DNA of 64,000 nt from contig NW_027479254.1 of NCBI RefSeq assembly GCF_051014685.1, positions 62,001 to 126,000 on the forward strand, read 5' to 3'. Every line of letters starts with the position of its first letter. Positions within the stretch are counted from its first letter, which is position 1. The stretch comes from Ptiloglossa arizonensis (lineage: Eukaryota; Arthropoda; Insecta; Hymenoptera; Colletidae). Positions 24,601 through 38,311 of this stretch are shown piece after piece. The notes beneath the pieces were generated by a model that had not been told where the DNA came from, made no database searches, and saw nothing but the letters and a program-made list of their open reading frames with translations. The translations under genes were made by a program, and so were the position numbers.

Positions 24601-27600
24601 CGCCCGATTACAACGGCATGTGTATTTTTTCCCTAGGCCATTCTGCTTAAGCGTTTGGAGCAGCAGAATTGCGAAAAAATTTTTCCTTCTCAACCATTTC
24701 TTGGCTTCAAACCCCCATATCTCGCGAACGGATTGACCTAACCCAAAAATTCCTGTAGCGTCTGGAAGTAGAAACTCGCCCGATTACAACGGTATGTGTA
24801 TTTTTTCCCTAGCCCATTCTGGTTAAGCGTTTGGAGCAGCAGAATTGCGAAAAATTTGTTGTCTTCTCAACCATTTCTTAGATTCAAACTCCCATATCTC
24901 GCGAACGGATTGACCTAACCCAAAAATTCCTATTGCATCTGAAAGTAGAAACTCGCCCGATTACAACGGTATGTTTATTTTTTCCCTAGGCCATTCTGGT
25001 TAAGCGTTTGGAGCAGCAGAATTGCGAAAAATTTTTTGCCTTCTCAACCATGCCTTGGCTTCAAACTCCCATATCTCGCGAACGGATTGACCTAACCCAA
25101 AAATTCCTATTGCATCTGAAAGTAGAAACTCGCCCGATTTCAACGGTATGTGTATTTTTTCCCTAGGCCATTCTGGTTAAGCGTTTGGAGCAGCAGAAAT
25201 GCGAAAAATTTTTTGCCTTCTCAACCATTTCTTGGCTTCAAACTCCCATATCTCGCGAACGGATTGACCTAACCCAAAAATACCTGTTGCGTCTGAAAGT
25301 AGAAACTCGCCCGATTACAACGGTATGTGTATTTTTTCCCTAGCCCATTCTGGTCAAGCGTTTGGAGCAGCAGAATTGCGAAAAATTTGTTGCCTTCTCA
25401 ACCATTTCTTGGCTTCAAACTCCCATATCTCGCGAACGGATTGACCTAACCCAAAAATTCCTATTGCATCTGGAAGTAGAAACTCGCCCGATTACAACCG
25501 TATGTGTATTTTTTCCCTAGGCCATTCTGGTTAAGCGTTTGGAGCCGCAGAATTGCGAAAAATTTTTTGCCTTCTCATCCATTTCTTGGCTTCAAACTCC
25601 CATATCTCGCGAACGGATTGACCTAACCCAAAAATTCCTATTGCATCTGAAAGTAGAAACTCGCCCGATTACAACGGTATGTGTATTTTTTCCCTAGGCC
25701 ATTCTGGTTAAGCGTTTGGAGCAGCAGAATTGCGAAAAATTTTTTGCCTTCTCAACCATTTCTTGACTTCAAACTCCCATATCTCGCGAACGGATTGACC
25801 TAACCCAAAAATTCCTATTGCATCTGAAAATAGAACCTCGCCCGATTACAGCGGTATGTGTATTTTTTCCCTAGGCCATTCTGGTTAAGCGTTTGGAGCA
25901 GCAGAATTGCGAAAAATTTTTTCCTTCTCAACCATTTCTTGGCTTCAAACCCCCATATCTGGCGAACGGATTGACCTAACCCAAAAATTCCTGTAGCGTC
26001 TGAAAGTAGAAACTCGCCCGATTACAACGGCATGTGTATTTTTTCCCTAGGCCATTCTGGTTAAGCGTTTGGAGCAGCAGAATTGCTAAAAATTTTTTGC
26101 CTTCTCATCCATTTCTTGGCTTCAAACTCCCATATCTCGCGAACGGATTGACCTAAGCCAAAAATTCCTGTTGCGTCTGAAAGTAGAAACTCGCCCGATT
26201 ACAACGGCATGTGTATTTTTTGCCTACGCCATTCTGGTTAAGCGTTTGGAGCAGCAGAATTGCGAAAAATTTGTTGTCTTCTCAACCATTTCTTAGCTTC
26301 AAACTCCCATATCTCGCGAACGGATTGACCTAACCGAAAAATTCCTATTGCATCTGAAAGTAGAAACTCGCCCGATTACAGCGGTATGTATTTTTTTTCC
26401 CTAGGCCATTCTGGTTAAGCGTTTGGAGAAGCAGAATTGCGAAAAATTTTTTATCCTTCTCAACCATTTCTTGGCTTCAAACTCCCATATCTCGCGAACG
26501 GATTGACCTAACCCAAAAATTCCTGTAGCGTCTGGAAGTAGAAATTCGCCCGATTTCAACGGTATATGTATTTTTTCCCTAGGCCATTCTGGTTAAGCGT
26601 TCGGAGCAGCAGAATTGCGAAAAATTTTTTGCCTTCTCAACCATGCCTTGGCTTCAAACTCCCATATCTCACGAACGGACTGACCTAACCCAAAATTCCT
26701 ATTGCATCTGAAAGTAGAAACTCGACCGATTACAGCGGTATGTATTTTTTCCCCTAGGCCATTCTGGTTAAACGTTTGGAGAAGCAGAATTGCGAAAAAT
26801 TTTTAATCCTTCTCAACCATTTCTTGGCTTCAAACTCCCATATCTCGCGAACGGATAGACCTAACCCAAAAATTCCTATTGCATCTGAAAGTAGAAACTC
26901 GCCCGATTACAACGGTATGTGTATTTTTTCCCTAGGTCATTCTGGTTAAGCGTTTGGAGCAGCAGAATTGCGAAAAATTTTTTGCCTTCTCAACCATTTC
27001 TTGGCTTCAAACTCCCATATCTCGCGAACGGATTGACCTAACCCAAAAATTCCTATTGCATCTGAAAGTCGAAACTCGCCCGATTACAACGGTATGTGTA
27101 TTTTTTCCCTAGGCCATTCTGGTTAAGCGTTTGGAGCAGCAGAATTGCGAAAAATTTTTTGCCTTCTCAACCATTTCTTGGCTTCAAACTCCCATATCTC
27201 GCGAACGGATTGACCTAACCCAAAAATTCCTACTGCATCTGAAAGTAGAAACTCGTCCGATTACAACGGTATGTGTATTTTTTCCCTAGGCCATTCTGGT
27301 TAAGCGTTTGGAGCAGCAGAATTGCGAAAAATTTTTTCCTTCTCAACCATTTCTTGGCTTCAAACCCCCATATCTCGCGAACGGATTGACCTAACCCAAA
27401 AATTCCTGTAGCGTCTGGAAGTAGAAACTCGCCCGATTACAACGGTATGTGTATTTTTTCCCTAGCCCATTCTGGTTAAGCGTTTGGAACAGCAGAATTG
27501 CGAAAAATTTGTTGTCTTCTCAACCATTTCTTAGATTCAAACTCCCATATCTCGCGAACGGATTGACCTAACCCAAAAATTCCTATTGCATCTGAAAGTA

Positions 27601-30600
27601 GAAACTCGCCCGATTACAACGGTATGTTTATTTTTTCCCTAGGCCATTCTGGTTAAGCGTTTGGAGCAGCAGAATTGCGAAAAATTTTTTGCCTTCTCAA
27701 CCATGCCTTGGCTTCAAACTCCCATATCTCGCGAACGGATTGACCTAACCCAAAAATTCCTATTGCATCTGAAAGTAGAAACTCGCCCGATTACAACGGT
27801 ATGTGTATTTTTTCCCTAGGCCATTCTGGTTAAGCGTTTGGAGCAGCAGAATTGCGAAAAATTTTTTGCCTTCTCAACCATTTCTTGGCTTCAAACTCCA
27901 TATCTCGCGAACGGATTGACCTAACCCAAAAATTCCTATTCCATCTGAAAATAGAACCTCGCCCGATTACAGCGGTATGTGTATTTTTTCCCTAGGCCAT
28001 TCTGGTTAAGCGTTTGGAGCAGCAGAATTGCGAAAAATTTTTTCCTTCTCAACCATTTCTTGGCTTCAAACCCCCATATCTGGCGAACGGATTGACCTAA
28101 CCCAAAAATTCCTGTAGCGTCTGAAAGTAGAAACTCGCCCGATTACAACGGCATGTGTATTTTTTCCCTAGGCCATTCTGGTTAAGCGTTTGGAGCAGCA
28201 GAATTGCTAAAAATTTTTTGCCTTCTCATCCATTTCTTGGCTTCAAACTCCCATATCTCGCGAACGGATTGACCTAACCCAAAAATTCCTGTAGCGTCTG
28301 AAAGTAGAAACTCGCCCGATTACAACGGCATGTGTATTTTTTCCCTAGGCCATTCTGGTTAAGCGTTTGGAGCAGCAGAATTGCTAAAAATTTTTTGCCT
28401 TCTCATCCATTTCTTGGCTTCAAACTCCCATATCTCGCGAACGGATTGACCTAAGCCAAAAATTCCTGTTGCGTCTGAAAGTAGGAACTCGCCCGATTAC
28501 AACGGCATGTGTATTTTTTGCCTACGCCATTCTGGTTAAGCGTTTGGAGCAGCAGAATTGCGAAAAATTTGTTGTCTTCTCAACCATTTCTTAGCTTCAA
28601 ACTCCCATATCTCGCGAACGGATTGACCTAACCGAAAAATTCCTATTGCATCTGAAAGTAGAAACTCGCCCGATTACAGCGGTATGTATTTTTTTTCCCT
28701 AGGCCATTCTGGTTAAGCGTTTGGAGAAGCAGAATTGCGAAAAATTTTTTCCTTCTCAACCATTTCTTGGGTTCAAACCCCCATATCTCGCGAACGGATT
28801 GACCTAACCCAAAAATTCCTGTAGCGTCTGGAAGTAGAAACTCGCCCGATTACAACGGTATGTATTTTTTCCCCTAGGCCATTCTGGTTAAACGTTTGGA
28901 GAAGCAGAATTGCGAAAAATTTTTAATCCTTCTCAACCATTTCTTGGCTTCAAACTCCCATATCTCGCGAACGGATAGACCTAACCCAAAAATTCCTATT
29001 GCATCTGAAAGTAGAAACTCGCCCGATTACAACGGTATGTGTATTTTTTCCCTAGGTCATTCTGGTTAAGCGTTTGGAGCAGCAGAATTGCGAAAAATTT
29101 TTTGCCTTCTCATCCATTTCTTGACTTCAAACTCCCATATCTCGCGAACGATTGACCTAAGCCAAAAATTCCTGTTGCGTCTGAAAGTAGAAACTCGCCC
29201 GATTACAACGGCATGTGTATTTTTTCCCTAGGCCATTCTGGTTAAGCGTTTGGAACAGCAGAATTGCGAAAAATTTGTTGTCTTCTCAACCATTTCTTAG
29301 ATTCAAACTCCCATATCTCGCGAACGGATTGACCTAACCCAAAAATTCCTATTGCATCTGAAAGTAGAAACTCGCCCGATTACAACGGTATGTTTATTTT
29401 TTCCCTAGGCCATTCTGGTTAAGCGTTTGGAGCAGCAGAATTGCGAAAAATTTTTGCCTTCTCAACCATTTCTTGGCTTCAAACTCCCATATCTCGCGAA
29501 CGGATTGACCTAACCCAAAAATTCCTATTGCATCTGAAATAGAACCTCGCCCGATTACAGCGGTATGTGTATTTTTTCCCTAGGCCATTCTGGTTAAGCG
29601 TTTGGAGCAGCAGAATTGCGAAAAATTTTTTCCTTCTCAACCATTTCTTGGCTTCAAACCCCCATATCTGGCGAACGGATTGACCTAACCCAAAAATTCC
29701 TGTAGCGTCTGAAAGTAGAAACTCGCCCGATTACAACGGCATGTGTATTTTTTCCCTAGGCCATTCTGGTTAAGCGTTTGGAGCAGCAGAATTGCTAAAA
29801 ATTTTTTGCCCTCTCATCCATTTCTTGGCTTCAAACTCCCATATCTCGCGAACGGATTGACCTAAGCCAAAAATTCCTGTTGCGTCTGAAAGTAGGAACT
29901 CGCCCGATTACAACGGCATGTGTATTTTTTGCCTACGCCATTCTGGTTAAGCGTTTGGAGCAGCAGAATTGCGAAAAATTTGTTGTCTTCTCAACCATTT
30001 CTTAGCTTCAAACTCCCATATCTCGCGAACGGATTGACCTAACCGAAAAATTCCTATTGCATCTGAAAGTAGAAACTCGCCCGATTACAGCGGTATGTAT
30101 TTTTTTTCCCTAGGCCATTCTGGTTAAGCGTTTGGAGAAGCAGAATTGCGAAAAATTTTTTCCTTCTCAACCATTTCTTGGGTTCAAACCCCCATATCTC
30201 GCGAACGGATTGACCTAACCCAAAAATTCCTGTAGCGTCTGGAAGTAGAAACTCGCCCGATTACAACGGTATGTGTATTTTTTCCCTAGCCCATTCTGGT
30301 TAAGCGTTTGGAACAGCAGAATTGCGAAAAATTTGTTGCCTTCTCAACCATTTCTTAGATTCAAACTCCCATATCTCGCGAACGGATTGACCTAACCCAA
30401 AAATTCCTATTGCATCTGAAAGTAGAAACTCGCCCGATTACAACGGTATGTTTATTTTTTCCCTAGGCCATTCTGGTTAAGCGTTTGGAGCAGCAGAATT
30501 GCGAAAAATTTTTTGCCTTCTCAACCATGCCTTGGCTTCAAACTCCCATATCTCGCGAACGGATTGACCTAACCCAAAAATTCCTATTGCATCTGAAAGT

Positions 30601-31761
30601 AGAAACTCGCCCGATTTCAACGGTATGTGTACTTTTTCCCTAGGCCATTCTGGTTAAGCGTTTGGAGCAGCAGAAATGCGAAAAATTTTTTGCCTTCTCA
30701 ACCATTTCTTGGCTTCAAACTCCCATATCTCGCGAACGGATTGACCTAACCCAAAAATACCTGTTGCGTCTGAAAGTAGAAACTCGCCCGATTACAACGG
30801 TATGTGTATTTTTTCCCTAGCCCATTCTGGTCAAGCGTTTGGAGCAGCAGAATTGCGAAAAATTTGTTGCCTTCTCAACCATTTCTTGGCTTCAAACTCC
30901 CATATCTCGCGAACGGATTGACCTAACCCAAAAATTCCTATTGCATCTGGAAGTAGAAACTCGCCCGATTACAACCGTATGTGTATTTTTTCCCTAGGCC
31001 ATTCTGGTTAAGCGTTTGGAGCCGCAGAATTGCGAAAAATTTTTTGCCTTCTCATCCATTTCTTGGCTTCAAACTCCCATATCTCGCAAACGGATTGACC
31101 TAACCCAAAAATTCCTATTGCATCTGAAAGTAGAAACTCGCCCGATTACAACGGTATGTGTATTTTTTCCCTAGGCCATTCTGGTTAAGCGTTTGGAGCA
31201 GCAGAATTGCGAAAAATTTTTTGCCTTCTCAACCATTTCTTGGCTTCAAACTCCCATATCTCGCGAACGGATTGACCTAACCCAAAAATTCCTATTGCAT
31301 CTGAAAATAGAACCTCGCCCGATTACAGCGGTATGTGTATTTTTTCCCTAGGCCATTCTGGTTAAGCGTTTGGAGCAGCAGAATTGCGAAAAATTTTTTC
31401 CTTCTCAACCATTTCTTGGCTTCAAACCCCCATATCTGGCGAACGGATTGACCTAACCCAAAAATTCCTGTAGCGTCTGAAAGTAGAAACTCGCCCGATT
31501 ACAACGGCATGTGTATTTTTTCCCTAGGCCATTCTGGTTAAGCGTTTGGAGCAGCAGAATTGCTAAAAATTTTTTGCCTTCTCATCCATTTCTTGGCTTC
31601 AAACTCCCATATCTCGCGAACGGATTGAGCTAAGCCAAAAATTCCTGTTGCGTCTGAAAGTAGAAACTCGCCCGATTACAACGGCATGTGTATTTTTTGC
31701 CTACGCCATTCTGGTTAAGCGTTTGGAGCAGCAGAATTGCGAAAAATTTGTTGTCTTCTCA
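24600..31761 (+). repeat. Heterogeneous transition zone of the array
   Basis: About 40 monomers show more variety and more small indels than the flanks. Recurrent new types are aattttttccttctc (lacking two bases), ctggcgaacgg, gcatgtgtatt, ttgctaaaaa, gaagcagaattgc and aacagcag. Single-base losses occur near 26,692, 27,898, 29,151 and 29,539. Right-domain marks begin here: tatgtttatt near 24,971, catgccttgg at 25,049, and gcgttcggagc near 26,599. Runs repeat at irregular offsets: catgccttgg at 25,049, 27,702 and 30,526, and ttagattc near 24,880, 27,533, 29,299 and 30,357. Confidence 0.8.
24780..26500 (+). repeat. 1.7-kb segment duplicated at 5,477 bp, left copy
   Basis: The monomer order here recurs 5,477 bp later (31 monomers less about 10 bases of small deletions). 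Paired marks are gattc in ttagattc (24,881 and 30,358), gccgcag (25,544 and 31,021), gcctacgcc (26,222 and 31,699) and ttatccttctc (26,451 and 31,928). Confidence 0.75.
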
Positions 31762-31977
31762 ACCATTTCTTAGCTTCAAACTCCCATATCTCGCGAACGG
31801 ATTGACCTAACCGAAAAATTCCTATTGCATCTGAAAGTAGAAACTCGCCCGATTACAGCGGTATGTATTTTTTTTCCCTAGGCCATTCTGGTTAAGCGTT
31901 TGGAGAAGCAGAATTGCGAAAAATTTTTTATCCTTCTCAACCATTTCTTGGCTTCAAACTCCCATATCTCGCGAACG
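30257..31977 (+). repeat. 1.7-kb segment duplicated at 5,477 bp, right copy
   Basis: Counterpart of the run at 24,780, leading directly into the first 6.55-kb block. Differences include aacagcag for agcagcag near 30,312 and ctcgcaaacgg near 31,087, which destroys the NruI-type core in that monomer. Confidence 0.75.
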
Positions 31978-34900
31978 GATTTACCTAACCCAAAAATTCC
32001 TGTAGCACCTGGAAGTAGAAATTCGCCCGATTTCAACGGTATATGTATTTTTTCCCTAGCCCATTCTGGTCAAGCGTTTGGAGCAGCAGAATTGCGAAAA
32101 ATTTGTTGTCTTCTCAACCATTTCTTAGCTTCAAGCTCCCATATCTCGCGAACGGATTGACCTAACCAAAAAATTCCTATTGCATCTGAAAGTAGAAACT
32201 CGTCCGATTACAACGGTATGTTTATTTTTTCCCTAGGCCATTCTGGTTAAGCGTTCGGAGCAGCAGAATTGCGAAAAATTTTTTGCCTTCTCAACCATGC
32301 CTTGGCTTCAAACTCCCATATCTCACGAACGGACTGACCTAACCCAAAAATTCCTATTGCATCTGAAAGTAGAAACTCGCCCGATTACAGCGGTATGTAT
32401 TTTTTCCCCTAGGCCATTCTGGTTAAGCGTTTGGAGAAGCAGAATTGCGAAAAATTTTTTATCCTTCTCAACCATTTCTTGGCTTCAAACTCCCATATCT
32501 CGCGAACGGATTGACCTAACCCAAAAATTCCTGTAGCGTCTGGAAGTAGAAACTCGCCCGATTTCAACGGTATATGTATTTTTTCCCTAGCCCATTCTGG
32601 TCAAGCGTTTGGAGCAGCAGAATTGCGAAAAATTTGTTGTCTTCTCAACCATTTCTTAGCTTCAAACTCCCATATCTCGCGAACGGATTGACCTAACCCA
32701 AAAATTCCTACTGCATCTGAAAGTAGAAACTCGTCCGATTACAACGGTATGTTTATTTTTTCCCTAGGCCATTCTGGTTAAGCGTTCGGAGCAGCAGAAT
32801 TGCGAAAAATTTTTTGCCTTCTCAACCATGCCTTGGCTTCAAACTCCCATATCTCACGAACGGATTGACCTAACCCAAAAACTCCTATTGCATCTGAAAG
32901 TAGAAACTCGCCCGATTACAACGGTATGTGTATTTTTTCCCTAGGCCATTCTGGTTAAGCGTTTGGAGCAGCAGAAATGCGAATAATTTTTTGCCTTCTC
33001 AACCATTTCTTGGATTCAAACTCCCATATCTCGCGAACGAATTGACCTAACCCAAAAATACCTGTTGCGTCTGAAAGTAGAAACTCGCCCGATTACAACG
33101 GTATGTGTATTTTTTCCCTAGCCCGTTCTGGTCAAGCGTTTGGAGCAGCAGAATTGCGAAAAATTTGTTGTCTTCTCAACCATTTCTTAGCTTCAAACTC
33201 CCATATCTCGCGAACGGATTGACCTAATCCAAAAATTCCTATTGCATCTGAAAGTAGAAACTCGCCCGATTACAACGGTATGTGTATTTTGTCCCTAGGC
33301 CATTCTGGTTAAGCGTTTGGAGCAGCAGAATTGCGAAAAATTTGTTGCCTTCTCTACCATTTCTTAGCTTCAAACTCCCATATCTCGCGAACGGATTGAC
33401 CTAAGCCAAAAATTCCAGTTGCGTCTGAAAGTAGAAACTCGCCCGATTACAACGGCATGTGTATTTTTTCCCTAGGCCATTCTGGTTAAGCGTTTGGAGC
33501 AGCAGAATTGCGAAAAATTTGTTGTCTTCTCAACCATTTCTTAGCTTCAAACTCCCATATCTCGCGAACGGATTGACCTAACCCAAAAATTCCTATTGCA
33601 CCTGAAAGTAGAAACTCGTCCGATTACAACGGTATGTTTATTTTTTCCCTAGGCCAATCTGGTTAAGCGTTCGGAGCAGCAGAATTGCGAAAAATTTTTT
33701 GCCTTCTCAACCATGCCTTGGCTTCAAACTCCCATATCTCACGAACGGACTGACCTAACCCAAAAATTCCTATTGCATCTGAAAGTAGAAACTCGCCCGA
33801 TTACAGGGGTATGTATTTTTTTCCCTAGGCCATTCTGGTTATGCGTTTGGAGAAGCAGAATTGCGAAAAATTTTTTATCCTTCTCAACCATTTCTTGGCT
33901 TCAAACTCCCATATCTCGCGAACGGATTGACCTAACCCAAAAATTCCTGTAGCGTCTGGAAGTAGAAACTCACCCGATTTCAACGGTATATGTATTTTTT
34001 CCCTAGCCCATTCTGGTCAAGCGTTTGGAGCAGCAGAATTGCGAAAAATTTGTTGTCTTCTCAACCATTTCTTAGCTTCAAACTCCCATATCTCGCGAAC
34101 GGATTGACTTAACCCAAAAATTCCTACTGCATCTGAAAGTAGAAACTCGTCCGATTACAACGGTATGTTTATTTTTTCCCTAGGCCATTCTGGTTAAGCG
34201 TTCGGAGCAGCAGAATTGCGAAAAATTTTTTGCCTTCTCAACCATGCCTTGGCTTCAAACTCCCATATCTCACGAAAGGATTGACCTAACCCAAAAACTC
34301 CTATTGCATCTGAAAGTAGAAACTCGCCCGATTACAACGGTATGTGTATTTTTTCCCTAGGCCATTCTGGTTAAGCGTTTGGAGCAGCAGAATTGCGAAT
34401 AATTTTTTGCCTTCTCAACCATTTCTTGGCTTCAAACTCCCATATCTCGCGACCGGATTGACCTAACCCAAAAATTCCTGTAGCGTCTGGAAGTAGAAAC
34501 TCACCCGATTTCAACGGTATATGTATTTTTTCCCTAGCCCATTCTGGTCAAGCGTTTGGAGCAGCAGAATTGCGAAAAATTTGTTGTCTTCTCAACCATT
34601 TCTTAGCTTCAAACTCCCATATCTCGCGAACGGATTGACCTAACCCAAAAATTCCTACTGCATCTGAAAGTAGAAACTCGTCCGATTACAACGGTATGTT
34701 TATTTTTTCCCTAGGCCATTCTGGTTAAGCGTTCGGAGCAGCAGAATTGCGAAAAATTTTTTGCCTTCTCAACCATGCCTTGGCTTCAAACTCCCATATC
34801 TCACGAAAGGATTGACCTAATCCAAAAACTCCTATTGCATCTGAAAGTAGAAACTCGCCCGATTACAACGGTATGTGTATTTTTTCCCTAGGCCATTCTG

Positions 34901-37900
34901 GTTAAGCGTTTGGAGCAGCAGAAATGCGAATAATTTTTTGCCTTCTCAACCATTTCTTGGCTTCAAACTCCCATATCTCGCGAACGGATTGACCTAACCC
35001 AAAAATTCCTATTGCATCTGGAAGTAGAAACTCGCCCGATTACAACCGTATGTGTATTTTTTCCCTAGGCCATTCTGGTTAAGCGTTTGGAGCCGCAGAA
35101 TTGCGAAAAATTTCTTGCCTTCTCATCCATTTCTTGGCTTCAAACTCCCATATCTCGCGAACGGATTGACCTAAGCCAAAAATTCCTGTTGCGTCTGAAA
35201 GTAGAAACTCGCCCGATTACAACGGCATGTGTATTTTTTGCCTACGCCATTCTGGTTAAGCGTTTGGAGCAGCAGAATTGCGAAAAATTTGTTGTCTTCT
35301 CAACCATTTCTTAGCTTCAAACTCCCATATCTCGCGAACGGATTGACCAAACCGAAAAATTCCTATTGCATCTGAAAGTAGAAACTCGCCCGATTACAGC
35401 GGTATGTATTTTTTTTCCCTAGGCCATTCTGGTTAAGCGTTTGGAGAAGCAGAATTGCGAAAAATTTTTTATCCTTCTCAACCATTTCTTGGCTTCAAAC
35501 TCCCATATCTCGCGAACGGATTGACCTAACCCAAAAATTCCTGTAGCACCTGGAAGTAGAAATTCGCCCGATTTCAACGGTATATGTATTTTTTCCCTAG
35601 CCCATTCTGGTCAAGCGTTTGGAGCAGCAGAATTGCGAAAAATTTGTTGTCTTCTCAACCATTTCTTAGCTTCAAGCTCCCATATCTCGCGAACGGATTG
35701 ACCTAACCAAAAAATTCCTATTGCATCTGAAAGTAGAAACTCGTCCGATTACAACGGTATGTTTATTTTTTCCCTAGGCCATTCTGGTTAAGCGTTCGGA
35801 GCAGCAGAATTGCGAAAAATTTTTTGCCTTCTCAACCATGCCTTGGCTTCAAACTCCCATATCTCACGAACGGACTGACCTAACCCAAAAATTCCTATTG
35901 CATCTGAAAGTAGAAACTCGCCCGATTACAGCGGTATGTATTTTTTCCCCTAGGCCATTCTGGTTAAGCGTTTGGAGAAGCAGAATTGCGAAAAATTTTT
36001 TATCCTTCTCAACCATTTCTTGGCTTCAAACTCCCATATCTCGCGAACGGATTGACCTAACCCAAAAATTCCTGTAGCGTCTGGAAGTAGAAACTCGCCC
36101 GATTTCAACGGTATATGTATTTTTTCCCTAGCCCATTCTGGTCAAGCGTTTGGAGCAGCAGAATTGCGAAAAATTTGTTGTCTTCTCAACCATTTCTTAG
36201 CTTCAAACTCCCATATCTCGCGAACGGATTGACCTAACCCAAAAATTCCTACTGCATCTGAAAGTAGAAACTCGTCCGATTTCAACGGTATGTTTATTTT
36301 TTCCCTAGGCCATTCTGCTTAAGCGTTCGGAGCAGCAGAATTGCGAAAAATTTTTTGCCTTCTCAACCATGCCTTGGCTTCAAACTCCCATATCTCACGA
36401 ACGGATTGACCTAACCCAAAACTCCTATTGCATCTGAAAGTAGAAACTCGCCCGATTACAACGGTATGTGTATTTTTTCCCTAGGCCATTCTGGTTAAGC
36501 GTTTGGAGCAGCAGAAATGCGAATAATTTTTTGCCTTCTCAACCATTTCTTGGCTTCAAACTCCCATATCTCGCGAACGAATTGACCTAACCCAAAAATA
36601 CCTGTTGCGTCTGAAAGTAGAAACTCGCCCGATTACAACGGTATGTGTATTTTTTCCCTAGCCCGTTCTGGTCAAGCGTTTGGAGCAGCAGAATTGCGAA
36701 AAATTTGTTGTCTTCTCAACCATTTCTTAGCTTCAAACTCCCATATCTCGCGAACGGATTGACCTAATCCAAAAATTCCTATTGCATCTGAAAGTAGAAA
36801 CTCGCCCGATTACAACGGTATGTGTATTTTGTCCCTAGGCCATTCTGGTTAAGCGTTTGGAGCAGCAGAATTGCGAAAAATTTGTTGCCTTCTCTACCAT
36901 TTCTTAGCTTCAAACTCCCATATCTCGCGAACGGATTGACCTAAGCCAAAAATTCCAGTTGCGTCTGAAAGTAGAAACTCGCCCGATTACAACGGCATGT
37001 GTATTTTTTCCCTAGGCCATTCTGGTTAAGCGTTTGGAGCAGCAGAATTGCGAAAAATTTGTTGTCTTCTCAACCATTTCTTAGCTTCAAACTCCCATAT
37101 CTCGCGAACGGATTGACCTAACCCAAAAATTCCTATTGCATCTGAAAGTAGAAACTCGTCCGATTACAACGGTATGTCTATTTTTTCCCTAGGCCATTCT
37201 GGTTAAGCGTTCGGAGCAGCAGAATTGCGAAAAATTTTTTGCCTTCTCAACCATGCCTTGGCTTCAAACTCCCATATCTCACGAACGGACTGACCTAACC
37301 CAAAAATTCCTATTGCATCTGAAAGTAGAAACTCGCCCGATTACAGGGGTATGTATTTTTTTCCCTAGGCCATTCTGGTTATGCGTTTGGAGAAGCAGAA
37401 TTGCGAAAAATTTTTTATCCTTCTCAACCATTTCTTGGCTTCAAACTCCCATATCTCGCGAACGGATTGACCTAACCCAAAAATTCCTGTAGCGTCTGGA
37501 AGTAGAAACTCGCCCGATTTCAACGGTATATGTATTTTTTCCCTAGCCCATTCTGGTCAAGCGTTTGGAGCAGCAGAATTGCGAAAAATTTGTTGTCTTC
37601 TCAACCATTTCTTAGCTTCAAACTCCCATATCTCGCGAACGGATTGACCTAACCCAAAAATTCCTACTGCATCTGAAAGTAGAAACTCGTCCGATTTCAA
37701 CGGTATGTTTATTTTTTCCCTAGGCCATTCTGGTTAAGCGTTCGGAGCAGCAGAATTGCGAAAAATTTTTTGCCTTCTCAACCATGCCTTGGCTTCAAAC
37801 TCCCATATCTCACGAACGGATTGACCTAACCCAAAAACTCCTATTGCATCTGAAAGTAGAAACTCGCCCGATTACAACGGTATGTGTATTTTTTCCCTAG

Positions 37901-38311
37901 GCCATTCTGGTTAAGCGTTTGGAGCAGCAGAAATGCGAATAATTTTTTGCCTTCTCAACCATTTCTTGGCTTCAAACTCCCATATCTCGCGAACGAATTG
38001 ACCTAACCCAAAAATACCTGTTGCGTCTGAAAGTAGAAACTCGCCCGATTACAACGGTATGTGTATTTTTTCCCTAGCCCGTTCTGGTCAAGCGTTTGGA
38101 GCAGCAGAATTGCGAAAAATTTGTTGTCTTCTCAACCATTTCTTAGCTTCAAACTCCCATATCTCGCGAACGGATTGACCTAATCCAAAAATTCCTATTG
38201 TATCTGAAAGCAGAAACTCGCCCGATTACAACGGTATGTGTATTTTGTCCCTAGGCCATTCTGGTTAAGCGTTTGGAGCAGCAGAATTGCGAAAAATTTG
38301 TTGCCTTCTCT
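31762..38311 (+). repeat. 6.55-kb (37-monomer) block, copy 1
   Basis: This block is repeated directly downstream at an offset of 6,550 bp. It uses right-domain monomers: gcgttcggagc, tatgtttatt, catgccttgg with tcacgaac, and a type with gcggtatgtattttt. It is itself composite. Its first part recurs inside it at 20 monomers (accgaaaaatt at 31,811 and about 35,351; catgccttgg types at 32,297 and 35,838). The gcggtatgtatt-type monomers recur at 8-monomer spacing (32,297 and 33,713; 35,838 and 37,253). Confidence 0.8.

Noticed and set aside
28770..28780. RNA polymerase III B-box-like GGTTCAAACCC (also at 30,181-30,191)
   Set aside because: It arises from single-base changes in two monomers that are copies of each other. 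I saw no suitably spaced A box, tRNA fold or distinct terminator, so a tRNA or SINE is not supported.
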